This document shows positions 11,701 through 24,650 of a stretch of 64,000 nt of DNA, one piece after another. The notes under the pieces are model-generated. The model did not search any database, was not told the origin of the DNA, and saw only the letters and a program-made list of their open reading frames with translations. The DNA lies in NCBI RefSeq assembly GCF_009870125.1, contig NC_046679.1, positions 28,520,001-28,584,000 of the forward strand, read 5' to 3'. Source of the DNA: Drosophila pseudoobscura. Taxonomy: Eukaryota; Arthropoda; Insecta; Diptera; Drosophilidae. The translations under genes and the position numbers were made by a program. The number at the start of each line of letters is the position of its first letter. Position 1 is the stretch's first letter.

Positions 11701-14513
11701 TTAGTGTTTTAAAACACTTCTTCCATGGTGGAGGTTCTCTTTTGGCGCTTCATCATGGTAAAATAGAGAAAGAATGAATTAAAAGGGAAAAGATAAAGAT
11801 AAAGAAGGTGGGGTTTGTTGAAAGGGTTAAAGCTTTGTGGTAGATGATGATGAAATTAAAAATGTTAAGTAAAGTAAAGTGAATATACAAGTAATCGTTA
11901 GTGTTGTTTAATGCCCAACAGTGTTGCAAGTATGGCATGAAATGCAGGCTTTAAGAAATAAAAATTAACTTCTGTACTTTTCAGTGGCAGCATGTAACAA
12001 TGGGAATTTTATCAAATATATGTATATAAATCTTGCAGCGCTACGATAAAGACCAAATAAATTAATATTACAGGAACTTGTGCAGAACGTTGAAAGACCT
12101 ATGGAAGCTAAGATGTTGGTCTACATTCATTAGCAAAATAATATTTTATGAGAATGGCCACTCCCTTTTTGTGGTTGTGGGATAGTTCTCAATGCATACA
12201 TATATTGAAAAACTTAAATTATTAAAGAATCAGAGTGTGATAGGGAACTGGTGGGGCATGGAGCGACCCGTGGGGACTGGGGGCGGTGGACGTGGAGCTC
12301 CAGTTGAGTATGCCTGTCAACATGTCAGTCGTGTCCAAAAGCAATTTGTCAAGCAGTTGTGATTGGCAGCTAAAGCGACGCAGTGAGCCATGTACACAGG
12401 AAAACACACGAACGCACATACAGAATGAGGAGAGAGAGAGAGAGCCATAGGAGTCACCTAGGAAGAGTCCGGAGCCGGAAATGCGCAGCATAAACAAAAT
12501 GGTGACACATGAGCCGAAATGCCCCAAAGCGCCTGTCAAGAGTCAAGACAGCGCAGGAGGAGGCGGGGTGAGAGGCAAAGAAACTTTGCTCCGTCTGCAC
12601 TCTGACACTCGAAATTCAATTGTTGTGTGTGTCTGTCTATGGCTGTCTGTGTGTGGCCCTAATGCGAAAGTTAACGCAATCGAAGCGTTCAAAATTAATA
12701 TTCAATAATGCCTTATTCGATTTCAGGCAATTGTTTGAGGCACCACACCTGCCACCATCTTCCCTTTTGCCTTATGTAAATTGATATTATTGGGGGCATA
12801 CGATCTTTGTACCTTACCGCACCTATATATATCTATCTGTGGCCAGGAGTTGGTCTTAATTGACTTTAACTAAATCAAGTTACAAGTCAACTTCTACCAT
12901 GGAAAGCGCTTAAATATGTGTGTGCTTTTCTACAGAGAAAAAGGCAAAGAAAAGGTAAGGAATGTGTGACAAAAGCATATCTCAACGCGTCTTTCAAACT
13001 ATCTTTTTCCTTTCACCTTGAAAATATAACACCTAAAAATTCAAAAGAGAAAAACCTCTACCCTCCGAAAAAGGCAATAAGGAAGCACTTGCCACGAAGC
13101 ATCTTTGTTTGTGTGTGTTTATGTGGGGCAGATTGTTGGCAAAATATTTACCATTTGAAGGGGACAACCTTTTTTATGACGCTAACAAGCGATAAAATTG
13201 TCAACGCTTTGACCTCTGGACCTGACTCTGATGATTGTGGCCTTTGACACGGCTGCTGCTGTTGTTGATGTTGTCATCCCATGTCCTGTCTCCCTCAATG
13301 GACTTCCGGCAAACGCATCATCGTCAGAGCATCTTGTGGAGAGGTACATAAAATCTAATGCTTAGGGGAAAGTATCGAAAATATAATTAGGCCATGGAGG
13401 AAATTGAAAATCTTTAGAGTGGAACACATTTCGCACAAAAATTAATTTAAACTTTGGCCACATTTACTCATTAGTTCTGGAAGTTTTCGGATGGCCATAT
13501 ATTTTAGAAGAGCAACGCGACGGACGCCGTACAGAACTTGCAGCTCAACAAGTTTTCCCAGAGAGAGAGAGAGAGTAGTGCAGAGAGACTGAGGCAGTGG
13601 GGTAGTGGGTGTGCAACTAATTTGCCTGTGATTTGTGTAGGAGCAGCAGCAGCGCGAGCAGCTCCCAAAGAGGTCCTCCCCCGTCCAAAGATTTATTCGA
13701 GTTGGCCAAAGTAACATAATTTGCGAATAACGGGAGCGCGAACCAGCCAAATGCCTTGCCAGAAAGGCAAAATGTTGGCCAACTTAAGCTCTGGCTCTGC
13801 AAATGTGAAAAAAATAAATGATTTAAAAACTCGCCAGAGCCCCCATCTAGGTGCTGGTACGAGTGCCTAGGCCTAAAGTTAACAATGAATAAACCTTCTA
13901 GCCAATCTCTTGCTCCTGCTCCTGCGCCTGCCACCTCTTTTACCGTTCGGAAGTTGGCCGTAAATAACTTTTGTGCTGCTGCTGCCTCCGCCTTGTGCCG
14001 CTGAGTTGCATTAGTTGCATAAGCCAAAGACCTTTACAGGGCCGAGAGCGAGACCGAGACCGAGTCTTGGCCCAAACTGCTAGCCTAAAAACCTCCCTCT
14101 ATTCTGCCTTCTTCGTTCTCCCATTCTCTGCTGAGCCCATAAATCATGCACGCGTTGCCTTTGGTGTTAGCCTCGTAACGGAGTAAATTTTAAGCCGATT
14201 TCCGCTACATGGCCAAAAGCCATGGGCCAAAGCCATTCACTGTTGGATGATGTCGCATGTCGTGTGTTGGCCATCAACGGCATTGCGGCTATAAAAGCTC
14301 ACGGAATAACAGACCAAGCAAATAAACAGATATACTTTTATGCATGCCGCATGCATAGAGTACTCGTAAATGATCGAGATGTCAAAGTTTACAGTGCAAT
14401 ACAGTGGGGATAGGAGCAAGTGGAAAAAGTATATGGAATTCCGAACATAATGCAAAAGGTAGCCCAGATATCTCTGGCTCTCACAGCCTAGTTTCTACTT
14501 CGAAAGCTCTTTC
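8781..14513. other. non-coding stretch, no supported gene
   Basis: AT-rich, with a CAGTAC-type short repeat near 8840. The longest open frame (8784-9527, 247 codons) has tyrosine/glutamine repeats from the microsatellite, many Cys and His, no family resemblance and competing antisense frames, so I do not call it a gene. Confidence 0.5.
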
Positions 14514-14541
14514 TAAAATTTAAAATTTAAAATTTAAAATT
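14514..14541. repeat. four perfect copies of TAAAATT
   Basis: Four head-to-tail copies of the 7-bp unit TAAAATT. It is a short tandem repeat in otherwise unremarkable AT-rich DNA. Confidence 0.95.
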
Positions 14542-17500
14542 CTCACAAATTAAGACACAAATATCATCATACTCTAATACCCCGACTAGGCAAAGCTCTT
14601 CTACACATTTATATTCAATGGAATGCCAACAGCCCCACCATTTCATTGCCTCATCAAATTCGTATAAATATCACACATACGCAGCGGGGCCATCAGAAAT
14701 GTGGAGTGCCATATAATTTTGCCATTTATACGCCCGACAAACACACAGACCCAGGGACATGGGTCAGAGCTAAACAAGGGCCTGGTTATATCTACATAAA
14801 ATACCATCATAGCCTCCCCCTCCCTCCGGGTCAGGGCGGAGAGAGAACAACAACAATTTTAATAGAGCAGCACTTAATGCATAACATATGGGCATAAAAA
14901 ATATTGAAAAGCCACCCAAAACCGCAGCAGCTCTTGGCGAAAAAATATAGTCAAAAATGGAAGGACATTGCGTGCATCGAGGATTAAGGATGGGGGCAGC
15001 TCCAATTTAATTGCGTTCCAAATAGTGTAAATTGAATTTTTAACGCCAAGTCGTTCTTCCTTCGCAGAGACATGCATAGTTACACGCATGTGAACACGGC
15101 GATGGGTCGGACCCCGGACCCCGGACACGGACCCAGAGTCGTCCTGCTGGAGTCGCTGCCGAGGGCGGAGCTAAACGGAAATTAAGTTGTTTCACACGCA
15201 GACGGGCTCAGAAGCAAAACACACAGGCCACACGGAGGGACAGCAGTACAGAGCACCCAGTCGCAGTGGCAAATGGCAGGAGTCTGGCAGGGGATTCCCG
15301 TTCACCATCTTGTTATGTGGCGTGTCGCTTGCCATGTTGTTTGCCCCGCGGTCCGGCGGCCAAACAATTCACTATCTTGGGGCCACACCCAGAGCACGCT
15401 CCACCATATGATGGTCATGTCCGAATACAAATACCGCCGAAAAAATATACAAACCAAAATGTTGGGGGGGAAAAAGGGTTAACACTACGGCAGCTCATCC
15501 TTTGGACTGTTTCGGCCCCGGCTCTTTCCTGATTTCTTTATGCAGACAAATGGCATTTTAAATTGCTTGCGTGTAGTCAGTCTTGTTGGTCTGTCTGCCT
15601 TAACCTCTGCCTTTCTGCGGATTTACATGCTGATTTGATATATGAATCGTTGCCACACTATCAATCAGTGCTTTCATTGCCCCACATGCCATGGCAACAT
15701 CGATAACGTTGCACTTACGCACAGATATCTGAAAATTGGGACAGACAAAGGGGCAGAAGGCCAACATGCGGCTGGTTTGTCAACGGCTGTAGATATAAGA
15801 CCATATATTGGGGCATTTGGGTACACATTTCAAGCTGAGATTTACACACAATGGGGGGAAAATATAGATCTGGTGAGTGCTAGTTTTGTTCCCCGTTTCC
15901 ACGAGTATGTTCCCCCCAGTTGTAATGCTCTCTCAGGCATCCCCTCGGTATGTAAGAGCCTATCCGATTACAATTCTATCGTAAGCCCTGTGTAATTTGT
16001 GGTCCCTTTTTGTTGCCCATCAAAAAATGAACCATAAAAGTATATTCCCATCAGCAATCACCCATTAACCTTCAGCACGATCGTGTGTGGCAACATATAA
16101 TTGCTATAAACACATAATTATTGCAATCGTATTGCAAATCAGAGCACGGACAGCGGAGATGGTATTCGTCGTACGGGCGGAGAAAGGGAAAATTGCCGTC
16201 ATCAAATTGGTTGTCAACGGAACCGCAAAATGTTGTCCGATTCACGGGACAGAGGAGGGCAGGAAGGAAACCTAATGCCAGCACTGCTTCCGTTGGAAGC
16301 CTGCCCCAGGCCAAATCCCATTCGCGGCATCCATTCCAATCCATTTGAATCCATTGGAGGACACGCAATGAGCAACGCGCTTGATTAATTGCGTTCCGTA
16401 ATGCGAGGAGTTGGAAATGCGAGCACCCAAACCCACAGATATGCAACAGCCTCATGTGTGGCAGCAGCATACTCGGGGCACGACACACATTCCCCTAGCG
16501 TAACCGAATCACCAATTCCACTTGACTGGAAATCAATTGATCTGCTTCCTCCGGTTTTCTTATTTCGCTTTTCATGTTTCGTAAATTTAATTTCTGAAGC
16601 AACTTCTTGTCCAAGCAAACGTGAAATGCCCTGGCCATTGGCCAGAGATCAGAATTGTAGGCGTGTAAGCGGTCCCAAGGACACACAGACCCATTCAAGG
16701 GGAACAACATTGAATGTACTCTGAAAAATGCCGAAAAAAAGAAAGCAATTCGGACTTTCTCCCTCTCATACAATATACGAGTATTGGAATATCCATATAT
16801 ATACGTACATATATATATATTCGTTCACAACAAGTCTTTTATTGCAGTTGTTCTTGTTTTTGTTAATGGTTCAGTTTTATATGGCATTGTTATAGCCAGA
16901 AATTGCTTCATGTTCCGCGAATGTTGAACGAAAATAAAAGCCCACACACACAGCCATTCATCCGCTCGAAAGCCAAAGGAAAACAAAAACCCATAAACAA
17001 AATAAAATGGAGGATAAAACACATACAGACCATACCATTAAAAAAGGATTAAAACGATAATTTAATTGTGATTTTGGTCAAATATAAAATAGATTTTGCT
17101 GGGCCGGCATCAAAATCGAAGTGCGACTAAAACAAAACTTTAAAATAAAGCGAAATTTCATTGGAAGTGAAGCCAATCTTAATGTTTATTTGCTGAGGCA
17201 TTTTATCTGTTTGTTTAAGCACTTTAAAGGTGTATTTATTGTACTAATATTAGTTTAAAGGCGGTCTTTTGCTTGTACATTTATTGAAGCTTCAGTAAAC
17301 AAATAAGTATTAAAGTTGTTTTATTAAGATTGAATGGATTTCCCTTCTCTCATTCTACATTTCATGATGATCTCTCATTTTCTGTTACATTCCCCATCAG
17401 ATTCATTGTTGTGACTTTTGGAATAAAAGTATCTTCTACCCAATGGATGCCCAAATGCATTTCCACGTGTGGATTATGCCTAATGTTGCAGACGTCATTG

Positions 17501-19188
17501 TTACCATTCGATTCTGCCTTTTATCTCCATTATATATGTACACAAACGAACTTGTATACTCGCACATATGCGGGCTTTGTGCTCTCGTTAACAGTTTATG
17601 CCTTTGTCTGAGAGGCCCCTTTTATGTACCCTTTTTGTCGATGTCATTGGTGCTTTTTACAGCTTCATTCCCATTTGGACGCAGCGGCAGCACCAACAGC
17701 AGTAGAGGCACACAAAAAAAAGTGGAAAAATACAAAAGAACCCACGGCACATGTGGCGTATACGTAATGCATTGTTATGTCTTCAAAAATCCAACTTCTT
17801 AAATATTAATAAGGGTGAGTTCTAGGGCCAGAAAGTTTATTAAATTTCCAAGAATTTTACAAAAAAAATTGTTCATCGTAAATGATCATCAGTTTATCTG
17901 ATGAGATCCCTGACAAACGATGAAAAACCTTTAAGGATTTTCACTTTTTTCATGAATTTAATATTAACTTAAGCAAAAAAAGAAGGAAGAAAAACTTGAA
18001 TGCCAGCTTGATAAAGATATAAACAGACAATATTCATATATCCAATACATATTTATTTTATGCATTTTTAATATTGTTTTTCCAAGGGTAACTTTTTCAT
18101 TGCTTGTTGCTTGTTTGCGGGGAAATTTCGGGGAGAACAACTTCCCTCCTATTTGTTTTTTGTAGCGCATTTTTCCAGTTGAACAAGGCAATCAATAGAA
18201 CTACTGCATGGCCATGGGGAAATTATTACAAAGAACAATAGCAGAACAAAATGGCAAGGGGACTGTGCATTGCGTGTTGCCTGGGAGACTGGGCAACTGG
18301 GGTATATTGGGGTAAAAGCATATTACAAAAGCCAAAAAGTCTCTGGTCTCTTTTTGGTCAACATATTAAAAACGCTTTTTTGAAATTTCCACTTGACCAA
18401 ACCAATTAAAATCATAAATTTTCAGCGCCTGTGGTGAAATTTTCATTCAAATATAACACAAGTCTTTCTTTTTCCTTTGTATCTTTCATTTTTACTCTAT
18501 ATTGCAATATATGTAGATAAATTCAGACGGTGGTGGCGGTGGCTGCCAGGGCGGGAGTTTGGTGGACCGATGGATATATTTGCGTTTAATACTTTTCCGT
18601 TCCGTTGCTGGCGGCGGCGGCAGTGCAAAAATTTCACACGAGAACGCGTAAACCATGGAAAAAAATTGTGCTCTGATAAAAATATGAAATATGAAACCCA
18701 CAACCAACACTTTAATACGTGGCCGAAAATATACAGAAAGATCGAAGGATATATTTATGTATGTATATAGCGTGTGAAGGTTCGAAACATGGACTCGACT
18801 TTGTGATGTATCTCGAGAACAGAGAGAGGTTGAAGAGCGATTGAAATGGGAGCTTAAAACTTCCAAGTGGTTTGAGGCCCGAATTCATTTCCCATTTGGA
18901 CTTTAAATACATGTTTTGTCTTTAAATTTTCCATCGATCCCTGTAAAAGTTTCTCCTTTATTTCCTATTCCTAGAAATAACATCTCCCGGGGATTTGTCA
19001 CAAACGATTAGGCCATAAAAATGTAACCTTTGACCTTTGCTGATTGCCCATTCAAACATACACTTACACACCCACACCCAGACGATCGACTATGACTTCC
19101 CTTTTGGCCCAGTGGAAAGCGTTTTGGTCAATACAAATTGTAATAATTGTTTTGAAAATTGTTGCTCTTAAAAATACATTCACACACC

Positions 19189-19213
19189 CTCTCTCTCTCT
19201 CTCTCTCTCTCTC
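19189..19213. repeat. (CT)n microsatellite
   Basis: Twelve CT units followed by CCTGGGAG. Confidence 0.95.
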
Positions 19214-19405
19214 CTGGGAGACATAAAGGCTCTGACATGCTCTGGCTATGTGTATGTGTGTGTTTGTGTGTTTGGTACTTCCGGTTGTGTGCGTGCATGT
19301 ATTGCGTATTGGTCGCCATATTGTTTTCGACATGTGCATGTTTTTGATGTCAAGTGGCCGTCTACTTGAAAACAATTTTCTGTGTCTGTGTGTGTGGGTT
19401 TTTAG

Positions 19406-19505
19406 TACCCTATGCATAGAGGGTATTATGATTTTGAGAATGAGTTTTTGAAACAGAGACCCAGATATCGACATGAAGAACAGTCTAGATATAGTTGCCC
19501 CTCTC
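19406..19505. repeat. candidate dispersed repeat starting with a TACCCT/AGGGTA hairpin
   Basis: TACCCT, the self-complementary loop ATGCAT and AGAGGGTA form a hairpin, followed by TTATGATTTTGAG and a tail containing CAGTCTAGATATAG. This resembles a short dispersed non-coding repeat common in Drosophila, in which AGGGTATTAT follows a TACCCT arm. The family name and its boundaries are not certain; I see no transposase and no clear target-site duplication. Confidence 0.4.
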
Positions 19506-20696
19506 TATCGCCCTGCCACTCACAGTGTGGCTTAGCAGGCTTAAGGGTGAGTTTTAATGTAAACTTTCTGTCCTTTTCCGCACATTTATATCCTTACTCG
19601 ATAGTCTGGTCTGATTCTTTCTGTTTGCTACTGGTTTTCGGAAGAGGAAACCCACAAAGGACCTTCTATGTGAGAATAAACATTATTTTTCCATCTCTGT
19701 TCTTACAACGCATCATAAAATGATCCCAATCGAAGGATTCATATAGAGAATGTACCGCCAGAGGGTATCTATTGCTGCGAACCCACAGATTCGATATCTT
19801 CTTGCTTCTCTGGCAACGAACGCATTTCCAATGTCGTTCTTTTGATTGTTCGCTTCGTTTTCGGCTTGGTTTCAGTTCAGTTCAGCTTCAATATTTGAGG
19901 CGAGGCCGTAGTGGTTGTGTGGATGTTTTCGTTTTCGTTCCAATTGTGTCCATGGCATCCATTTTGTTGATGTCGTTATCAATTAAGCGACACGTTGCGT
20001 AGTTGCCAGCCAGTAGCCAGCCAGTAGTCCTGGGCCCTGGCCACAGTTGGCGTCAATTGACTGAACGAAATGCCCAAATGGGAAATGCTATTGCTTTGCG
20101 GGGTCACACACAGAAGTTGTTGGATGACATCGGGGGCCATCCCCATAAAAACAAGTTGCACTTAACATTTGGGGGTACAAACAAGGCCGTTTTCTTCTGG
20201 TGTTCCAATGGAGCTATTGTTGTGGGAACTTTTGCAGTCATCCAGTAAAAGGTTACCCCTTCCTGCAGAGTGAGTCCAACAACGGCTCTCTCCCTTTCTG
20301 TTAGCCCACACTTTGCCTAATTAGCATGATTAGACAACTATTTGTGGGTTTTGTCGTAGGAGTGGCTTGACAGTGAGTTGGAAAGTATTACTTACACCCA
20401 ACACTCACACAATTATGCATGTCAAATTAAGTGTAACTACGCCCAAGTAATAGAATCTGTGTTTCTCTGTTTCTGTGTGAGAGGAAGCTGGTAAACGAAC
20501 ACGGCAGCGGCAACACGGCAGGAGGGCCATAAATCTTCAATGTGACTAGTTCCTGGGTGTGGTTGGGGTCTTGGGTCCTAGCAGTAACTAATGATGTTCA
20601 TAATCGGAGTGGCATGTAAAAGGATAATGGTGAAATGCTGATTAACACACACACACAAACTCGGAAGAGGGAAGGCAGGGCACAACTTCATTTAAG

Positions 20697-20714
20697 CTCT
20701 CTCTCTCTCTCTCT
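20697..20714. repeat. (CT)n microsatellite
   Basis: Nine CT units. A (GT)n run lies about 30 bases downstream. Confidence 0.95.
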
Positions 20715-21112
20715 TTGCCCAAGTGTATCCGTGTGTGTGTGTGTGAAGCGGAAGTGTCAGTAGTGGACGCCATTAATTTAGCGGAAATAAAAAAAATCAA
20801 CAGAAAAACAGAGAAACACTAAACCGCAACAACCAGAAAAGGAGAAAGGGAGAAACGAAACGAGGTGGAGTGACTCGAATGAGGCTCGAATCTCAGTACT
20901 TGGCATCGTGTACTCGTGTTTGAACAGGATATGCTTCGTGCTCTGCTTATAATTGGAGCATAAAGTGAAGCTGTAAGAAATGTGCAAGGCCGTAAAAGGC
21001 CACACACAAGCCAGACCAGTCCAGGAAGTGGCAGAAAAGTACAGAAAACAGTGAAGAGAAACAGAAACCGAACATGAAAGGGATAGCCTGACTGTTTTAT
21101 ACGACATTAAGA

Positions 21113-21311
21113 TACCCTATGGAGAGGCAGAGAGAGGTGGTGCAATCCCTTTGAGATCTCTGGTAAGCCACACTGGGAGAGATAGAGTAAGACAGACACC
21201 TTCGGAACATCTCCAAGGAACAGAAATTGATGAAAATCAGAAACATGCATCCTTTATGGCATCTCCTTTGCATTGCTCTTCTCATAATCATAATACCCTC
21301 TTCAAAGGGTA
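21113..21311. repeat. candidate dispersed repeat bounded by TACCCT motifs
   Basis: The left edge reads TACCCTATGG. The right edge is the hairpin TACCCT-CTTCAA-AGGGTA at 21293-21311. The size (about 200 bp) and the ends resemble the element at 19406. No coding capacity is seen. Confidence 0.35.
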
Positions 21312-22430
21312 TGCTAAACACAAAGAGTGAGAGAGAAACATCAGCAGAGATACATTTACAGCTTACCGCTGGCCTCGTTACACACTCAGCAAAAGAGAGA
21401 GAGATACTCTCTCATACAAGTATACATGTGTGTTTCACTTCCTATAAATAAAAGCCCCTGGTTTGCTCTATCCCTTCCCTACCCTTGCCACTTTTTTTTA
21501 CATCTTTGCTACTGCCCCGCGTAGAGTTAATTTATGACCTACAATACACACATACTCGTGTACACAGATTGTGGCGCCTCCACTTAAGTGTTAGAACCCG
21601 AAAAGACTTTCCAATTCCGAGTCAGTGCCGAGTCATGAATTTTAAGTGATTTCCCGTTTTGCCTCTGCTCTGCTCTGCTTTTTGGCTGCCTTTTGCTGTT
21701 TGCATTCTTTTCCACAATTAATGGAAAATTTAATTTCACTTGGCTCCAACACACGTTGCGTGCGAAAAGAGGGAATTTGCGGCAAAAGGGTTTTCCTCTG
21801 TAATTAAAAGGATTTTCATATAAATAGTAAACTTTTCGAGCTGACAAAAGAGATTATAAAACATTTGGAGAATGTTTCATTTTGTTTTAATGTTTGTTTT
21901 TTTCAAATACATTTTAAAGCAATCGAAACTCTATTGCTAAGCTACTCTTCATTGGAGAGAGAGAGAGAGATCTTAATATATGTTTTTCCAAATTATGTAT
22001 TTTATTATGCAAAACAAATGCTGATTGCATCCAGGCGAGCACTGACCAGACATTTCCATTATATGCTGCAACTGTAACTGAAACCAGCATCATCTACAGA
22101 TACAAATACATAGTAGATATGTATATGTACTCGTATATCAAGAGGGATAAACTCATAGAGTGGGGCAGAGGGGGGGCTGGGGTCAGGGAAGGGCAAGCAC
22201 TCTCTGAAGTCCCTGGCCTGCTCTCACACCCACTTAAATTGGATGGGCAATTGTGGTTTTCTATTAAAAATGAGTGGGCTTCTCTCAGGCAAAGTGCACT
22301 GTGCCACATACACATGCGAGCGTGTACTTTTATCTGTAACTGTGTGAGGGAGCGGAGTGTGAGTGTGTTGGCCAACAATTTTATGGCTTTGACTATTATT
22401 TTACCATTTTTTGTCGTCTGCCTGCCTTCC

Positions 22431-22459
22431 TGCTGCTGCTGCTGCCGCTGCCGCTGCTG
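22431..22459. repeat. (CTG/CCG)n trinucleotide run
   Basis: CTG units interspersed with CCG. It gives polycysteine, polyalanine or polyglutamine in overlapping short frames; none looks like a gene. Confidence 0.85.
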
Positions 22460-24650
22460 TCTGTATCTGTGTGTCTGTCTATAAATATTTATTACAATTT
22501 CGTTTCGGGATAGAAGATTGAATAGAAGAGGCTCCAAGCTCGGGAGTGAGTTAGATGGATGTCGACAGATATGTATGTGTGTGTCGTTCTCGTACTTGCA
22601 CTGGCAGCAAAGTTTGGAACCCACTTCCCATTCAATTAGGGGCCACATAACTCAAAGTAAACCGAAAAACCCACATCAGTGCACAAAATTGCTGATTCAA
22701 TTGCCCCAAAAATGCGGGTCAACAATATTCAGATTCCGATTCCTAAAACTTTCGGGACGATCTTTTCGTTTCGTTACGGTTTTTGCGGGCAAGTAAATAA
22801 ATTACAGGCGAAATCATTTTTAATTATTTGCAAATAAAAGGCATGGCCGCGCGTCCAAGAACTCCTTTCCTCGCAATTAACAAAGCGAGCAGAGTACCCC
22901 ACCCGAAAAATGAGCAAATCATAATGAATAAATGTCGCACCGGAAGTAAACGGAAATCTCGACCATCCCCCAAACATTTCCGCTTGGAGAAGGCAGCGCG
23001 CAGCGGGCATAACCCCGTTCCTAATGGAAAACGCTGCTTGGCATAATAAACTTTCCCGGTTTTTTTTTTCGCCGTCTTTTGTTGTTGCCTTCAAAGCGTG
23101 TTGACTTTGTTAATAAGTTTCGTAATAAGTTGCGAGTGGGGCCAAAAGGATGACCGGGGATATATACCAACCGCAAAGGCATAAATAAACCGGCAAAGTG
23201 TATAAAAAAGGACAAGCGGAATAACTAAAAGGGAAAAGCTTGGTGGCTGCAGGGAGTACCCTAGAAAAATAGTCAAATCTTTCGATTCAAGAGAGAAGCG
23301 GACCGATTGTTGATGTTCAATTCAATATTTGACATTGTTTTCCACGATTAATTCAATGCTGAGAGATATATAAAATGGTTTCTTTCTCTATGGAAAATCT
23401 TTAGTAATCCGAAAGTCCTTTTGTAGGAGAGGAAGTATCATTCAACTGTCGCCAAACCGCAGGCCAAAAGTTCTAGGATGAAGGAGGACCAAAACCTTTG
23501 GCAAGGAAAAAAAGATGATTAATTTACGCGCCCATTTGTCCATTCGTCGTCGTTGTCCTGCTCCAGCGAAGGACTCGGGCTCCGGCTCCGGCTCCGGCTC
23601 ATTGTTTGCGCAGATTTACAAAAGCAGCCGAAACTTAATTTGATTAACTTTGAGTAGGTTTTTTCGCCGCCTTTGTCTTTCCGGCTTCGGCTTTGGTTCA
23701 TCAGCAGATGGGATAAGGCGGAGGGAAATGAGAATAGAAGTGGACTCGACTGGAAAGGAAAGGAAAGGAATGGTGTGACTGTGGCTGTGGCTGTGGCATG
23801 GCGTGGCTGGCATGATGAGAAGAGGATGTTGACGTTGATAATGATGTGGCTGGCCATCATCGGAGCGACGCTCCAGCTACATTCTGTCCTATCCGTTGGC
23901 CATAAAAAGTTACAGACTTTTAAGTGTCCTCTGCGTTGGCATTTTATTTTAGTTTATTGGTTGGCAAATGGCAAATGAGAGAATTGTCTGAGAGAATGAG
24001 GTGGAGCGTGTTTATTGCTGGGGCGTTCTACACAGTTTGGGCGGGGGGCCTCGTAAATCGGTATTAGTGTGCTTAAATGATGTCCGGCATCACCATCCCG
24101 CCCCAAAAACTGAGCGAGACCATAGAAAATGCACAGACAATGAATACGCGAATCGCGCGGGAATCGTCAAGGCAAATTGAATGACAAAATTTTATTTGAA
24201 TTTAATTAAATGGTCAAAAGTTTTTCAATAGGAAAATGAGAATAAAGTTTTCCCAAAACAGATGCTGCGGTAAAAAAAATAGCTGGGGACTCACCTAATA
24301 CGCAAAAACCTTGCATTTTTTCGGATCTTTTATTAAAAATGTTAGCTCTATAAATCTGTAGTTCTATCTATTCTACTCCTGCCTGCACTCCATAAGCATC
24401 AAAGTTTCCCATATTCCTCATCTTAATCTTTCACTTTTGGTTAGAAGTAACTCTCTCTCGCTCTTCTATCGTCTGGCATTTCCTAAAGTTCAATCTATAT
24501 TTCATGCACTCAAAAATCAACTTCTCATAACTTAATTAAACAACAGCCAAAACTCGGAATTGGCTTTCATATATGCATCAGCAGCTCCCAGAGTCCCACT
24601 CAGAGTCTGCATCTGAAAGTGGCATCTGTGTGTGTGGGTTCAAGGGGGGT

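Larger units (their letters stand above)
14542..24650. other. non-coding stretch with microsatellites and TACCCT hairpins
   Basis: No recognisable gene. It contains (CT)n tracts at 19189 and 20697, a CTG/CCG run at 22431, CTCCGG repeats near 23580, and short hairpins with TACCCT/AGGGTA arms at 19406 and 21293. Open frames here are short and low-complexity. Confidence 0.5.

Noticed and set aside
16072..16488. 138-codon minus-strand frame with many Cys
   Set aside because: Cys spacing fits no zinc-finger pattern and several frames overlap it.
18779..18800. GGTTCGAAAC, resembling a tRNA B box
   Set aside because: No A box, no acceptor stem pairing and no T-stem partner nearby.
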